44,438 nucleotides of DNA from the NCBI RefSeq assembly GCF_001590985.1, contig NZ_BCTX01000042.1, positions 1 through 44,438 of the forward strand, read 5' to 3'. How positions within the stretch are numbered: position 1 is the first letter of the stretch; each line of letters starts with the position of its first letter. Both the position numbers and the translations under genes were made by a program. This document shows, piece by piece, positions 1-7,910 of this stretch. The notes under the pieces were generated by a model that saw only the letters and a list, made by a program, of their open reading frames with translations, did not search any database and was not told the origin of the DNA. This DNA is from Novosphingobium naphthalenivorans NBRC 102051 (GTDB lineage Bacteria > Pseudomonadota > Alphaproteobacteria > Sphingomonadales > Sphingomonadaceae).

Positions 1-1
1 C

Positions 2-1168
2 CTCTACCGGGCCTACCTGACACCCGCCTATGCCGCCGCGCAGCAGGCCGTCGCGGGTTGGATGGAAGCGGCAGGCATGGCCGCGCGCCGCGATGCCGCC
101 GCCAACCTTGTCGGCCGCTATGAAGGCGATGTGCCGGGCGCGCCGGCACTGATGATCGGCAGCCATCTCGACAGCGTGCGCGACGGCGGGCGCTATGACG
201 GGCCGCTCGGCATCATGCTCGGCATCGAATGCGTGGCCGCGCTTCATGCGCAGGGGCGGCGCATGCCGTTCGCCATCGAGATCTATGCGTTCGGTGACGA
301 GGAAGGCTCGCGCTTCCCCGCCGCGATGCTGACCAGCCGTGCGGTGGCGGGCACGCTTGATGCCACCGCGCTCGATATGGCGGATGGGGATGGCGTGGCG
401 CTGGCAGATGCGGGCGTGGACGTTGCGGCGTACCTCACCGCCGCCCGCAAGCCGTCCGAATTTCTTGCTTACCTCGAAGCCCATATCGAGCAGGGCCCGG
501 TGCTGGAAGCCGATGGCCTTGCCGTCGGCACCGTCACCGGCATTGCCGCGCAGTTGCGCTATGCGGTGACGGTGAAGGGCATGGCCGGGCACGCGGGCAC
601 CACCGCGATGCGCCTGCGCCGCGATCCGCTGGCTGGAGCGGCGGCGATGGTGCTCGCGGTCGAGCAGGTCGCGCGCGGGGACAATTCCGATGTGGTCGCC
701 ACCGTGGGTACGATCGAGGCACGGCCCGGCGCGGCCAATGTCATCCCCGGCGAAGTGCATTTCACCATCGATGTGCGCTCGGGCGTGGAGGAACGGCGCA
801 ACAGGGTGGCCGAAGCCATTCTGGAACGCCTTGCGGAGATCGCCGGCGCCCGCGATCTGGACCTCGCCGTCGAACGCATTCACGATCTGCCCGCCAGCCC
901 TTGCGATGCCGGGCTGATGGTCCTGATGGACGAGGCCCTCGCCGCCGCCGGGCAGCCGGTGCGGCGGCTCGTTTCGGGGGCGGGGCACGATGCCATGAAC
1001 ATGGCCGCGCTCTGCCCCACCGCGATGCTGTTCATCCGCTGCAAGGGCGGCGTCAGCCACAATCCCGCCGAGCATGTCGAGCCGGAAGACGCGGAGATCG
1101 CGCTTCGGGTCATGCTCGGCTTTATCGAGCGCCTGGGAGAGCGCGCCGGAGACTGCAATGCCGCCTGA
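2..1168 (+). CDS. allC: Allantoate amidohydrolase, 5'-truncated by window edge
   Basis: Zn-dependent M20-family amidohydrolase that should hydrolyse allantoate to ureidoglycine, CO2 and ammonia in the cytoplasm. The open frame runs to the left edge without a stop, and the codons before the first internal ATG (62) already read like the family (LTPAY...GWMEAAGM), so about 25 residues are probably outside the window. Visible metal/catalytic motifs, numbered in the visible fragment, are GSHLDS (H55), DGPLG (D66), DEEGSRF (E100/E101), HIEQGP (H161), GHAGTT and GAGHDA (H329). Related N-carbamoyl-amino-acid hydrolases share these motifs; allantoate is preferred because the next genes act on purine catabolites. 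The stop overlaps the start of the aminotransferase by 11 bases, indicating translational coupling. Confidence 0.9.
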   Translation, partial: LYRAYLTPAYAAAQQAVAGWMEAAGMAARRDAAANLVGRYEGDVPGAPALMIGSHLDSVRDGGRYDGPLGIMLGIECVAALHAQGRRMPFAIEIYAFGDEEGSRFPAAMLTSRAVAGTLDATALDMADGDGVALADAGVDVAAYLTAARKPSEFLAYLEAHIEQGPVLEADGLAVGTVTGIAAQLRYAVTVKGMAGHAGTTAMRLRRDPLAGAAAMVLAVEQVARGDNSDVVATVGTIEARPGAANVIPGEVHFTIDVRSGVEERRNRVAEAILERLAEIAGARDLDLAVERIHDLPASPCDAGLMVLMDEALAAAGQPVRRLVSGAGHDAMNMAALCPTAMLFIRCKGGVSHNPAEHVEPEDAEIALRVMLGFIERLGERAGDCNAA

Positions 1169-2399
1169 ACTAGACCCCATGCTCTTTGGCGAGATCGATC
1201 CGCCCCAGCGCCTCCTGATGGGCCCCGGCCCGATCAACGCGCACCCGCGCGTGCTGCGCGCCATGAGCGCGGACCTGCTGGGCCAGTTCGATCCCGAGAT
1301 GACCGGGTTCATGAACCAGGTCATGGCGCTCTACCGCCCGATTTTCGGCACGGCAAACCCGTGGACCATGCTGGTCGACGGCACCGCGCGCGCCGGCATC
1401 GAGGCGGCGCTGGTATCGATGGTCGCGCCGGGCGATACCGTGCTGGTGGTCAACTTCGGCCGCTTCGGCCTGCTGCTGACGGAAATCCTCGCCCGCATCG
1501 GTGCGCGTATCGAGACGGTGGATGCGCCCTGGGGTGAGGTCGTGCCGATGGAGGCGATCGCCGCGGCGATCCACCGCACTTCGCCGCATCTCGTCGCGAC
1601 GATCCACGGCGATACTTCGACTACCATGGCCCAGCCGCTCGAAGGCTTCGGCGATCTGTGCAAGGCGGCGGGGGCGCTCAGCTACGTCGATGCCACCGCG
1701 ACGATCGGCGGCATGGAACTGGCGGCGGACCGCTGGGGCGTCGATGTGGTGACGGGCGGCTTGCAGAAATGCATGGGCGGCCCCTCGGGCTCCGCGCCGA
1801 TCACGATTTCGGACCGCGCGGCGGAGCACATCTTCTCCCGCCGCCATGTCGAGGCGGGCATCCGCATGGATGGCCTCTCCGACGGGCAGGGGCCGCGCAT
1901 CGGCTCCAACTATTTCGATCTCGCCATGATCATGGACTACTGGTCCGAAAAACGCCTCAACCACCACACCGAGGCAACCTCCATGCTTTACGCTGCCCGC
2001 GAATGCGCCCGCATCGCGCTGGGCGAGGGGCTGGCGGCGCGCTATGCCCGCCATGCCAGCGCGGGCCGGGCCATGACGGCGGGCCTGCGCGCGATGGGCC
2101 TGACGGTCTTCGGCGATGATGCTCACCGCATGACCAATGTCACCGGCGTGTACATTCCCGAAAGCGTCGATGGCGAGGCTGTGCGCAGGGCCATGCGCGA
2201 GCTGTTCGAGATCGAGATCGGCACCGCCTTTGGTCCGCTGCAAGGCAAGATCTGGCGCCTGGGTGCGATGGGCTACAACGCCATGAAGCACAAAGTGCTG
2301 CTGACGCTGGCGGCGCTGGAATCGTGCCTGCGGATGCAGGGCTTCGCCTTGCCGCTGGGCGAGGCGGTGCCCGCGGCGATGGAGGCCTGGGAGGCATGA
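1158..2399 (+). CDS. pucG: PucG-like (S)-ureidoglycine-glyoxylate aminotransferase
   Basis: Fold-type I PLP aminotransferase of 413 residues. Family knowledge: PucG moves the amino group of ureidoglycine to glyoxylate, giving oxalurate and glycine. The opening block LLMGPGPINAHPRVL is typical of the alanine-glyoxylate/PucG family. The Schiff-base lysine is K204 in GLQKCMGGPSG, closely matching the QKCxGGP signature of PucG. I chose the ATG at 1158 rather than an upstream in-frame ATG (1074) because family homology begins there and it overlaps the allC stop by 11 bases. Pairing with allC, which makes ureidoglycine, supports the assignment. A serine-glyoxylate or alanine-glyoxylate aminotransferase is the alternative. 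Confidence 0.88.
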   Translation: MPPELDPMLFGEIDPPQRLLMGPGPINAHPRVLRAMSADLLGQFDPEMTGFMNQVMALYRPIFGTANPWTMLVDGTARAGIEAALVSMVAPGDTVLVVNFGRFGLLLTEILARIGARIETVDAPWGEVVPMEAIAAAIHRTSPHLVATIHGDTSTTMAQPLEGFGDLCKAAGALSYVDATATIGGMELAADRWGVDVVTGGLQKCMGGPSGSAPITISDRAAEHIFSRRHVEAGIRMDGLSDGQGPRIGSNYFDLAMIMDYWSEKRLNHHTEATSMLYAARECARIALGEGLAARYARHASAGRAMTAGLRAMGLTVFGDDAHRMTNVTGVYIPESVDGEAVRRAMRELFEIEIGTAFGPLQGKIWRLGAMGYNAMKHKVLLTLAALESCLRMQGFALPLGEAVPAAMEAWEA

Positions 2400-2410
2400 T
2401 GGGCGCGACG

Positions 2411-2600
2411 CCTTTCCCTTCCCCCTTGATGGGGGAAGGATACGCAGGCTTGGCGTCGCAGACGCCTAGCCGGAGTTGGATGGGGGTGCGCTCTCGTCCC
2501 AACACTACGCTGCGCCGGGCGCTCACCCCCATCCAAGCTGCGCTAGCACCCTGCGGGCGCAAGCTTCGCTATCCTTCCCCCATCGAGGGGGAAGGGGAAA
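2411..2600. repeat. Long palindromic intergenic repeat
   Basis: The element begins with CCTTTCCCTTCCCCC and ends with the near-complement GGGGGAAGGGGAAAG. Internal complementary segments include TTGGATGGGGGTG against CACCCCCATCCAA. It fills most of the pucG-puuE gap (2400-2736) together with the next repeat. No protein-coding content is seen in the gap. Confidence 0.75.
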
Positions 2601-2632
2601 GCGCTTGGCTAGAATCGCGTGCCCGGCGGGGG

Positions 2633-2708
2633 CTTCGACAGGCTCAGCCTGAGCGGGATTTGCCGCTCCTTTTTACCCAAACCCCGCTCGTCCTGAGCTT
2701 GTCGAAGG
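2633..2708. repeat. CTTCGACA/TGTCGAAG inverted repeat
   Basis: Outer arms CTTCGACAGGCTCAG and CTGAGCTTGTCGAAG are nearly complementary, with inner GAGCGGG/CCCGCTC pairing. This is a common sphingomonad intergenic palindrome. It ends about 29 bases before the puuE start and could form a strong hairpin in the mRNA between pucG and puuE. Confidence 0.75.
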
Positions 2709-2736
2709 ACGCTGGCGCAACGTTTGAGGACCAGTG

Positions 2737-3633
2737 GTGACGCTCCCCCGCGATCTCGTCGGCTATGGCCAGACCCCGCCCGATCCGCGCTGGCCGAACG
2801 GTGCGCGCGTGGCGGTGCAGTTCGTCATCAATTACGAGGAAGGTGCCGAAAACTCTGTCCTCAATGGAGACAAGGGCTCCGAGGCGTTTCTGTCCGAAAT
2901 GGTGGGCGCCGCCAGCCACCCGGACCGCGCGATGGCGATGGAATCGCTTTACGAATACGGCAGCCGCGCCGGGTTCTGGCGGCTGCACCGGATCTTTACC
3001 GAGCGGGGGGTGCCGCTCACGGTCTTCGGCGTTGCCAGGGCCATGGAAATGAATCCCGAGGCGGTCGAGGCCATGCTCAAGGCCGATTGGGAAGTGGCCA
3101 GCCACGGCTACCGCTGGATCGACTACCAGTACCAGCCCGAAGAGGTGGAACGCGCCCACATCGCCGAGGCGATCGCGCTCCACGAAAAGCTCACCGGATC
3201 GCGTCCGCTCGGCTGGTATCAGGGGCGCACTTCGCCCCAGACCGCGCGGCTCGTGGCCGAAGAGGGCGGGTTCGTTTATGACGCGGACAGTTATGCCGAC
3301 GACTTGCCCTATTGGGACACGAAGTACGGCAAACCCCAGCTGATCGTGCCCTACACGCTCGATGTGAACGACATGAAGATCGTCGCGCTCAATGGCTTTA
3401 CCGAGGGCGAGCAGTTCTTCCGCCACATGCGCGACACCTTCGACCAGCTGCGCGAGGAAGGCGGCCGCATGATGTCGGTGGGCCTGCACGGCCGCATCGC
3501 CGGCAAGCCCGGCCGCGCCCGCTGGCTGGCGCGCTTCCTCGATCACGTTCTCGCCAGCGGCGATGCCTGGGTGGCCCGCCGCATCGATATCGCCCGCCAC
3601 TGGATGGAGGTGCACCCCCATGCCGGTTCGTAA
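2737..3633 (+). CDS. puuE: Allantoinase PuuE (polysaccharide-deacetylase family)
   Basis: Cofactor-independent allantoinase of about 298 residues that opens allantoin to allantoate. The opening PRDLVGYGQTPPDPRWPNGARVAVQFVINYEEG is the hallmark of PuuE rather than of metal-dependent allantoinase (AllB/PucH). The NodB-like core includes ASHGYRW (about residue 125), GWYQGRTSP and YDADSYADDLPYW. Start choice: two adjacent GTG codons exist at 2734 and 2737; GAGGA at 2726-2730 is six bases from the second and only three from the first, so 2737 is preferred. The gene sits between the uraD side of the cluster, which makes allantoin, and allC/pucG, which use allantoate. Confidence 0.92.
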   Translation: MTLPRDLVGYGQTPPDPRWPNGARVAVQFVINYEEGAENSVLNGDKGSEAFLSEMVGAASHPDRAMAMESLYEYGSRAGFWRLHRIFTERGVPLTVFGVARAMEMNPEAVEAMLKADWEVASHGYRWIDYQYQPEEVERAHIAEAIALHEKLTGSRPLGWYQGRTSPQTARLVAEEGGFVYDADSYADDLPYWDTKYGKPQLIVPYTLDVNDMKIVALNGFTEGEQFFRHMRDTFDQLREEGGRMMSVGLHGRIAGKPGRARWLARFLDHVLASGDAWVARRIDIARHWMEVHPHAGS

Positions 3634-3650
3634 CGTGGTCAGCCCCATTC

Positions 3651-3744
3651 TCGTCATCCCCGCGCAGGCGGGGATCCCGCTTTTCTTCTCCAGCGCCGCG
3701 TTTGCGCACAACAAGCGGGACCCCCGCCTGCGCGGGGGTGACGA
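3651..3744. repeat. CGTCATCCCCGCG-type inverted repeat
   Basis: Arms TCGTCATCCCCGCGCAGGCG and its near-complement ending GCGGGGGTGACGA flank an internal loop. A second copy lies at 32944-33034. It occupies the puuE-hpxZ gap and ends 36 bases before the next start. Confidence 0.75.
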
Positions 3745-3780
3745 TGTGTTTTTAGATGTCTGTTGCCAGGGAGTGATGGC

Positions 3781-4173
3781 ATGAAAATTGACGACCCCGT
3801 CCTCCACGCCGAGATGACCGAGGCGTTCTACGAATACGAACGTGCGCTGATGGAAGACGATGTGGAGGCGATGGACACGCTGTTCCACGATGCCCCCACC
3901 ACCAATCGCTTCGGCGTGGGCGAAGTGCTCTACGGCATCGAGGAAATCCGCGAGTTCCGCAAGGGACGCGGCGGTTCGCCGCAGCGCAAGCTCGGCAAGG
4001 TTTCGATCACGGTCTATGGCGACAAGTTCGCCACTGCCGACGCCGAATTCTTCCGCGAAGGCTCCGACCGGCGCGGCCGCCAGACGCAGGCCTGGGTGAA
4101 GTTCGACGAGGGTCCGTTCGGGGGCTGGAAAGTCGTCTCCGCGCACGTCAGCCTGGAGGGGAATACCCACTGA
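3781..4173 (+). CDS. hpxZ: HpxZ/AtzH-like NTF2-fold protein (DUF3225)
   Basis: Small cytoplasmic protein (130 residues) of the DUF3225 family, which includes HpxZ of oxalurate catabolism clusters and AtzH of triazine degradation. Recognisable blocks are ALMEDDVEAMDTLFHD, TNRFGVGE, LYGIEEIREFRKGR, FATADAEFFR, GRQTQAWVKF and GWKVVSAHVS, spanning nearly the whole length. A role close to oxalurate handling fits the upstream PucG aminotransferase, whose product is oxalurate, but the reaction of HpxZ itself is not established here. The ATG at 3781 has AGGGAG upstream at good spacing. The stop overlaps the uraD start by one base. Confidence 0.82.
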   Translation: MKIDDPVLHAEMTEAFYEYERALMEDDVEAMDTLFHDAPTTNRFGVGEVLYGIEEIREFRKGRGGSPQRKLGKVSITVYGDKFATADAEFFREGSDRRGRQTQAWVKFDEGPFGGWKVVSAHVSLEGNTH

Positions 4174-4613
4174 TGACGGCGCTGTTCGAACACAGCCCCT
4201 GGGTGGAGCAGCGCGCCGATGCGCGGCCTTCGTCGGGCAACCGGCATACCGATCTGATGGCGGTGGTGCATGACGCCACGCCGGAAGAACAGCTCGCCCT
4301 GATCCGCGCCCACCCGGAGCTGGCGGGCAAGGCGGCGATCGACAAGACGCTGACCGAGGCCAGCGCCGCCGAGCAGGCGAGCGCCGGGCTCGACCGTCTG
4401 ACGCCCGAAGAGTTCGAACAGTTCCATGCGCTGAACGCCGCCTATCGCGAGAAGTTCGGCTTTCCTTTCATCATCTGCGTGCGCCTGACCGACAAGGCTG
4501 GTATTCTCGCCGCCATGCAAGCCCGCCTCGCCAACGACAGCGAAGCGGAAATAGCGGCAGCCATCGCGCAGATCGGCGAAATCGTCCGCTTACGTCTTGA
4601 GGACCTGTCATGA
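4173..4613 (+). CDS. uraD: OHCU decarboxylase (UraD)
   Basis: 2-oxo-4-hydroxy-4-carboxy-5-ureidoimidazoline decarboxylase, giving S-allantoin. Motifs visible are FEHSPWV, AHPELAGK (the catalytic-histidine block, about residue 49), SAAEQASAGLDRL, FHALNAAYREKFGFPFI and CVR. At 146 residues it is shorter than usual: FEHSPWV is usually preceded by a further 17-20 residue helix, here replaced by only MTAL. The upstream codons in frame do not resemble that helix. The start overlaps the hpxZ stop by one base and the end overlaps the flavoprotein start in an ATGA, so the operon is tightly packed. Confidence 0.9.
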   Translation: MTALFEHSPWVEQRADARPSSGNRHTDLMAVVHDATPEEQLALIRAHPELAGKAAIDKTLTEASAAEQASAGLDRLTPEEFEQFHALNAAYREKFGFPFIICVRLTDKAGILAAMQARLANDSEAEIAAAIAQIGEIVRLRLEDLS

Positions 4614-6043
4614 CTCAACCTGACGCCATCGGCCTTGCGGCCCTGGAAACGCGTCTCGATCGCGAACTGGCGCTGACCGGCTTTGCCAGGCCCGAATGGG
4701 TGCGTCCGCGCACGTTCGAAGGGGAAACGGTACTCGATGTCGCGGTAATCGGCGGCGGGCAGTGCGGCCTTGCCACCGCGATGGGCCTGCGCCGCGAAGG
4801 CGTGACTAATGTCATGATCTTCGATGACAGCCCGGCAGGTTATGAAGGGCCTTGGGAAACCTACGCGCGCATGGTGACGCTGCGCACACCCAAGACGCTG
4901 ACGCCGATCGATTTTGGCCTGCCTTCGCTGACCTATCAGGCCTGGTGGGAAGCGCAGCACGGCGCGGCGGGCTGGGACGCGGTCGACAAGATCCTGCGCG
5001 GCGACTGGATGGAATACTTGCGCTGGTATCGCCATGTGCTGGATCTGCCGGTGCAGAACGAGGCGAAGCTGGTTCGCATCGAGCCGGTTCCGGGCGAGGA
5101 TCTGCACCGCCTGCACTTCGCCGATGGCGCGGTGGAACTCGCACGCAAGGTCGTGCTCGCAACCGGCATTCAGGGCGGCGGCGAGTGGCATACGCCCGCG
5201 ATGGTGCGCGACAATCTGCCCAAGAGCCTCTGGGCGCACACCAGCGAGCCGATCGATTTCGATGCCTTGCACGGCAAGCGCATCGGCATTCTCGGCGGCG
5301 GGGCTTCCGCGTTCGACAATGCTAACTATGCGCTTTCGTGCGGCGTTGCCGGGGCCGAAGTGTTCATGCGCCGCAAGGAATTGCCGCGCGTCAACCCGAT
5401 CCGCTTCATGGAAAAGGTCGGCTTCGCCGCACGCTATCCGGCGCTCGACGATCAGACCAAATATGCCGCGATGGATTGCTTCCTCGGCCACAACCAGCCG
5501 CCGACCAACGACACCTTCGAACGCGCCGCCTCGTGGCCGGGCTTTCACCTGCACCTCGGCGCGCCCTGGCTGGACGTGACCGAGCACAACGGCATGGTGC
5601 GCGTGACGACGCCGCAGGGCTTCCACGAATTCGATTTCGTGGTGATCTCCACCGGCCTGCTGAGCGATCCCGGCCTGCGTCCCGAACTGTGCGATGTGGC
5701 GGATCTGATCGCGCGCTGGGGGGACAAGGTCACGCCTGCCAGCAGGCGCAATGCCCTGATCGATGCGCATCCCTATCTGGGTTCCGCTTTCGAGTTCCTG
5801 CCCAGGGACGGCGTGGACGGTGCGCCGCTGCATGGGATTTTCGCGTTCAATTATTCGGCCCTCATCAGCCTGGGCCTGTCCGCCTCGGCACTCTCGGGCC
5901 TGCACAATGCCCTGCCGCGCCTGATCAAGGGCGTGGCCGACCAGCTTTTCCTCGACGATCAGGAGGAACTGGTCGAGGCCTTCCTCGCTTACGACGATCC
6001 CGAGTTCCTTGGCGAATGGCCGGTGCCGGAGCAGGCGGCATGA
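4610..6043 (+). CDS. FAD/NAD(P)-binding monooxygenase-like flavoprotein, candidate urate oxidase
   Basis: A 477-residue flavoprotein with two Rossmann motifs: an FAD-type VIGGGQCG (residues 47-53) and a second GILGGGASAFDNA (226-238), plus an LATG block (183-186). This layout resembles class B flavin monooxygenases (FMO/SidA-like) and differs from HpxO, which has a single-Rossmann class A aromatic hydroxylase fold. It overlaps uraD (ATGA at 4610) and uraH (ATGA at 6040), so it is co-translated with enzymes that use the product of urate oxidation. No known uricase is visible elsewhere in the window. Inference: it oxidises urate to 5-hydroxyisourate or a related purine intermediate. The oxidoreductase class is fairly certain; the substrate is not shown. 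Confidence 0.85.
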   Translation: MTQPDAIGLAALETRLDRELALTGFARPEWVRPRTFEGETVLDVAVIGGGQCGLATAMGLRREGVTNVMIFDDSPAGYEGPWETYARMVTLRTPKTLTPIDFGLPSLTYQAWWEAQHGAAGWDAVDKILRGDWMEYLRWYRHVLDLPVQNEAKLVRIEPVPGEDLHRLHFADGAVELARKVVLATGIQGGGEWHTPAMVRDNLPKSLWAHTSEPIDFDALHGKRIGILGGGASAFDNANYALSCGVAGAEVFMRRKELPRVNPIRFMEKVGFAARYPALDDQTKYAAMDCFLGHNQPPTNDTFERAASWPGFHLHLGAPWLDVTEHNGMVRVTTPQGFHEFDFVVISTGLLSDPGLRPELCDVADLIARWGDKVTPASRRNALIDAHPYLGSAFEFLPRDGVDGAPLHGIFAFNYSALISLGLSASALSGLHNALPRLIKGVADQLFLDDQEELVEAFLAYDDPEFLGEWPVPEQAA

Positions 6044-6372
6044 GCACGCTGTCCACCCATGTGCTCGACACCGCTCACGGCTGCCCGGCCGCAGGCGTTG
6101 CCTTGACGCTGGCGGACGGGGCGGGCGCCACGCTGTTCGAAGGCGTGACCAATGCCGACGGGCGCTGCCCCGGCGTGCCGGAACTCGCACCGGGCACTTA
6201 TCGCCTCACTTTTGCCGTAGCGGACTATTTCCGGGGGCAGGGCGTGAGCCTGCCCGAGCCGCCGTTTCTCGATGTGGTGCGCATCGATTTCGGCATTGCC
6301 GATCCGGCCGGGCACTATCACGTGCCGCTGCTGGTCTCACCTTTTGGCTATTCGACGTACCGGGGAAGCTGA
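6040..6372 (+). CDS. uraH: 5-hydroxyisourate hydrolase
   Basis: Transthyretin-like 5-hydroxyisourate hydrolase of 110 residues, converting 5-HIU to OHCU, the substrate of UraD. Diagnostic features are the N-terminal STHVLDTAHG (catalytic histidine near residue 7), the RIDFGI segment with conserved Arg, HYHVPLLVSPFGYSTY and the C-terminal tetrapeptide YRGS that distinguishes this enzyme from transthyretin. There is no signal peptide, so it is cytoplasmic. It starts in an ATGA overlap with the flavoprotein and its TGA overlaps the xdhA ATG by one base. Confidence 0.96.
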   Translation: MSTLSTHVLDTAHGCPAAGVALTLADGAGATLFEGVTNADGRCPGVPELAPGTYRLTFAVADYFRGQGVSLPEPPFLDVVRIDFGIADPAGHYHVPLLVSPFGYSTYRGS

Positions 6373-7910
6373 TGGCGGTTAAGTTCATCCTCGATGGCGA
6401 AGTGATCGAACTGGCGGACGTGGACCCCACCGCGACCGTGCTCGACCACTTGCGCTACCGGATGCGCCGCACCGGCACCAAGGAAGGCTGCGCGGAAGGC
6501 GATTGCGGGGCCTGCACAGTGCTGGTGGGTTCGCCCGATCACTCTGGGGGCGGCGGCGCGGTGCAATGGCGCGCGGTCAATGCGTGCATCCAGTTCCTGC
6601 CGATGCTGCACGGCAAGGCGCTGCTGACGGTGGAGAGTTTGACTTGCGCCTCTAGCCCCTCCCCTTCAGGGGAGGGGTTGGGGTGGGGCCTTTCGTCCGA
6701 AGGCAGTGCTTGCGGCAAGGCCCCACCCCCGGCCCCTCCCGTGAAGGGGAGGGGAGAAAGCGCCCTCAATCCCCTGCAATCCGTCATGGCCGAAAACGGC
6801 GCCTCGCAATGCGGGTTCTGCACGCCAGGCTTCGTGATGTCGCTCTATGGCCGCGCGATCGGGGCGAGTGGGGCGGACATGCCGGTGGCGGACGTGCTCG
6901 CGGGCAACTTGTGCCGCTGCACCGGCTATGGCCCGATTCTGGCAGCGGGCGAGGCGGTGGACAGCCTCAGGCGTGACGATGCCGCGCTCGCCGCGCAACT
7001 GGCCGCCATTGCGGGCGAAAGCGCCTCGGGCGAATGGCAGGGCCAGCGCTGGTTCGCCCCGAAGAGCTGCGGGGAACTGGCCGCGCTGCTGGCAGACTAT
7101 CCCGATGCCCGTCTGGTCGCCGGCGCCACCGATGTCGGCCTGTGGGTGACGAAGGGGCTGCGCAGCCTCGGTGCAGTGATTTTCCTGGGCGATGTGGCGG
7201 ACCTGTCCGGCATCGAGGAGACGGACGAGGCGCTCACCATCGGCGCGGGCGTGCGCTATGCCGATGCCCATCCGCATTTTGCCCGGCTCCATCCCGATCT
7301 CGGCGAACTGGTGCGCCGGATCGGCGGCTTGCAGGTGCGCAATGCCGGGACCGTGGGCGGCAACGTGGCCAATGGCTCGCCGATCGGGGATGGCCCTCCC
7401 GCGCTGATCGCGCTCGGTGCGGAGCTGACGCTGCGCAGTGCTTCCGGGCGGCGGACAATGCCGCTGAAGGACTATTTCCTCGACTACGGCAAGCAGGACC
7501 GCCAGCCCGGCGAATTCGTGGAATCGATCCGCATCCCCCGTCCCGGCCCCCAAGCCGTGATCCACATCGCCAAGCTCTCGCGCCGGTTCGACAGCGATAT
7601 CTCGGCCGTCTGCGGCGCGTTCAACCTGACCGTCGAGCAGGGCACGATCACGGCTGCGCGCGTGGCCTTCGGCGGCATGGCGGCCACGCCCAGACGCGCG
7701 GCGGGCTGCGAAGCCGCGCTAGTGGGCCAGCCTTTCAGCGAAGCCACCATCGAGGCGGCGGCCGAAGCGCTCAAGGCCGATTACACGCCGCTCGACGATG
7801 TGCGCGGTTCCTCCGCCTATCGCCTTGAGGCTGCCGCCAATCTGCTGCGCCGCCTGTGGCTGCGCGAACAGGGCACGGTGATTTCGGTGTTGGAGGCGCT
7901 CGATGGCTGA
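6372..7910 (+). CDS. xdhA: Xanthine dehydrogenase small subunit (2Fe-2S/FAD) with in-frame repeat insertion
   Basis: Electron-transfer subunit of xanthine dehydrogenase (512 residues), oxidising hypoxanthine and xanthine to urate with XdhB. The first [2Fe-2S] domain has C40, C45, C48 and C72; the second has C147, C150, C181 and C183 (SQCGFCTPGF, GNLCRCTGYG). An FAD-binding domain follows from about residue 210, with AGATDVGLWV and RNAGTVGGNVANGSPIGD, then the flavoprotein C-terminal domain. Between the iron-sulfur domains, residues about 95-128 are low-complexity (PSPSGEGLGWG...APPVKGRG) and are encoded by a palindromic repeat of the type otherwise found between genes. The start overlaps uraH; the end overlaps xdhB by 8 bases. 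Confidence 0.95.
   Translation: MAVKFILDGEVIELADVDPTATVLDHLRYRMRRTGTKEGCAEGDCGACTVLVGSPDHSGGGGAVQWRAVNACIQFLPMLHGKALLTVESLTCASSPSPSGEGLGWGLSSEGSACGKAPPPAPPVKGRGESALNPLQSVMAENGASQCGFCTPGFVMSLYGRAIGASGADMPVADVLAGNLCRCTGYGPILAAGEAVDSLRRDDAALAAQLAAIAGESASGEWQGQRWFAPKSCGELAALLADYPDARLVAGATDVGLWVTKGLRSLGAVIFLGDVADLSGIEETDEALTIGAGVRYADAHPHFARLHPDLGELVRRIGGLQVRNAGTVGGNVANGSPIGDGPPALIALGAELTLRSASGRRTMPLKDYFLDYGKQDRQPGEFVESIRIPRPGPQAVIHIAKLSRRFDSDISAVCGAFNLTVEQGTITAARVAFGGMAATPRRAAGCEAALVGQPFSEATIEAAAEALKADYTPLDDVRGSSAYRLEAAANLLRRLWLREQGTVISVLEALDG
6656..6755. repeat. Palindromic repeat inserted in frame inside xdhA
   Basis: Left half CCCCTCCCCTTCAGGGGAGG plus TTGGGGTGGGGCC; right half GGCCCCACCCCCGG plus CCTCCCGTGAAGGGGAGGGG. 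It is related to the elements at 24534-24673 and 26074-26188. It lies wholly within the xdhA reading frame and introduces no stop, adding about 34 residues to the linker between the two iron-sulfur domains. Confidence 0.85.
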
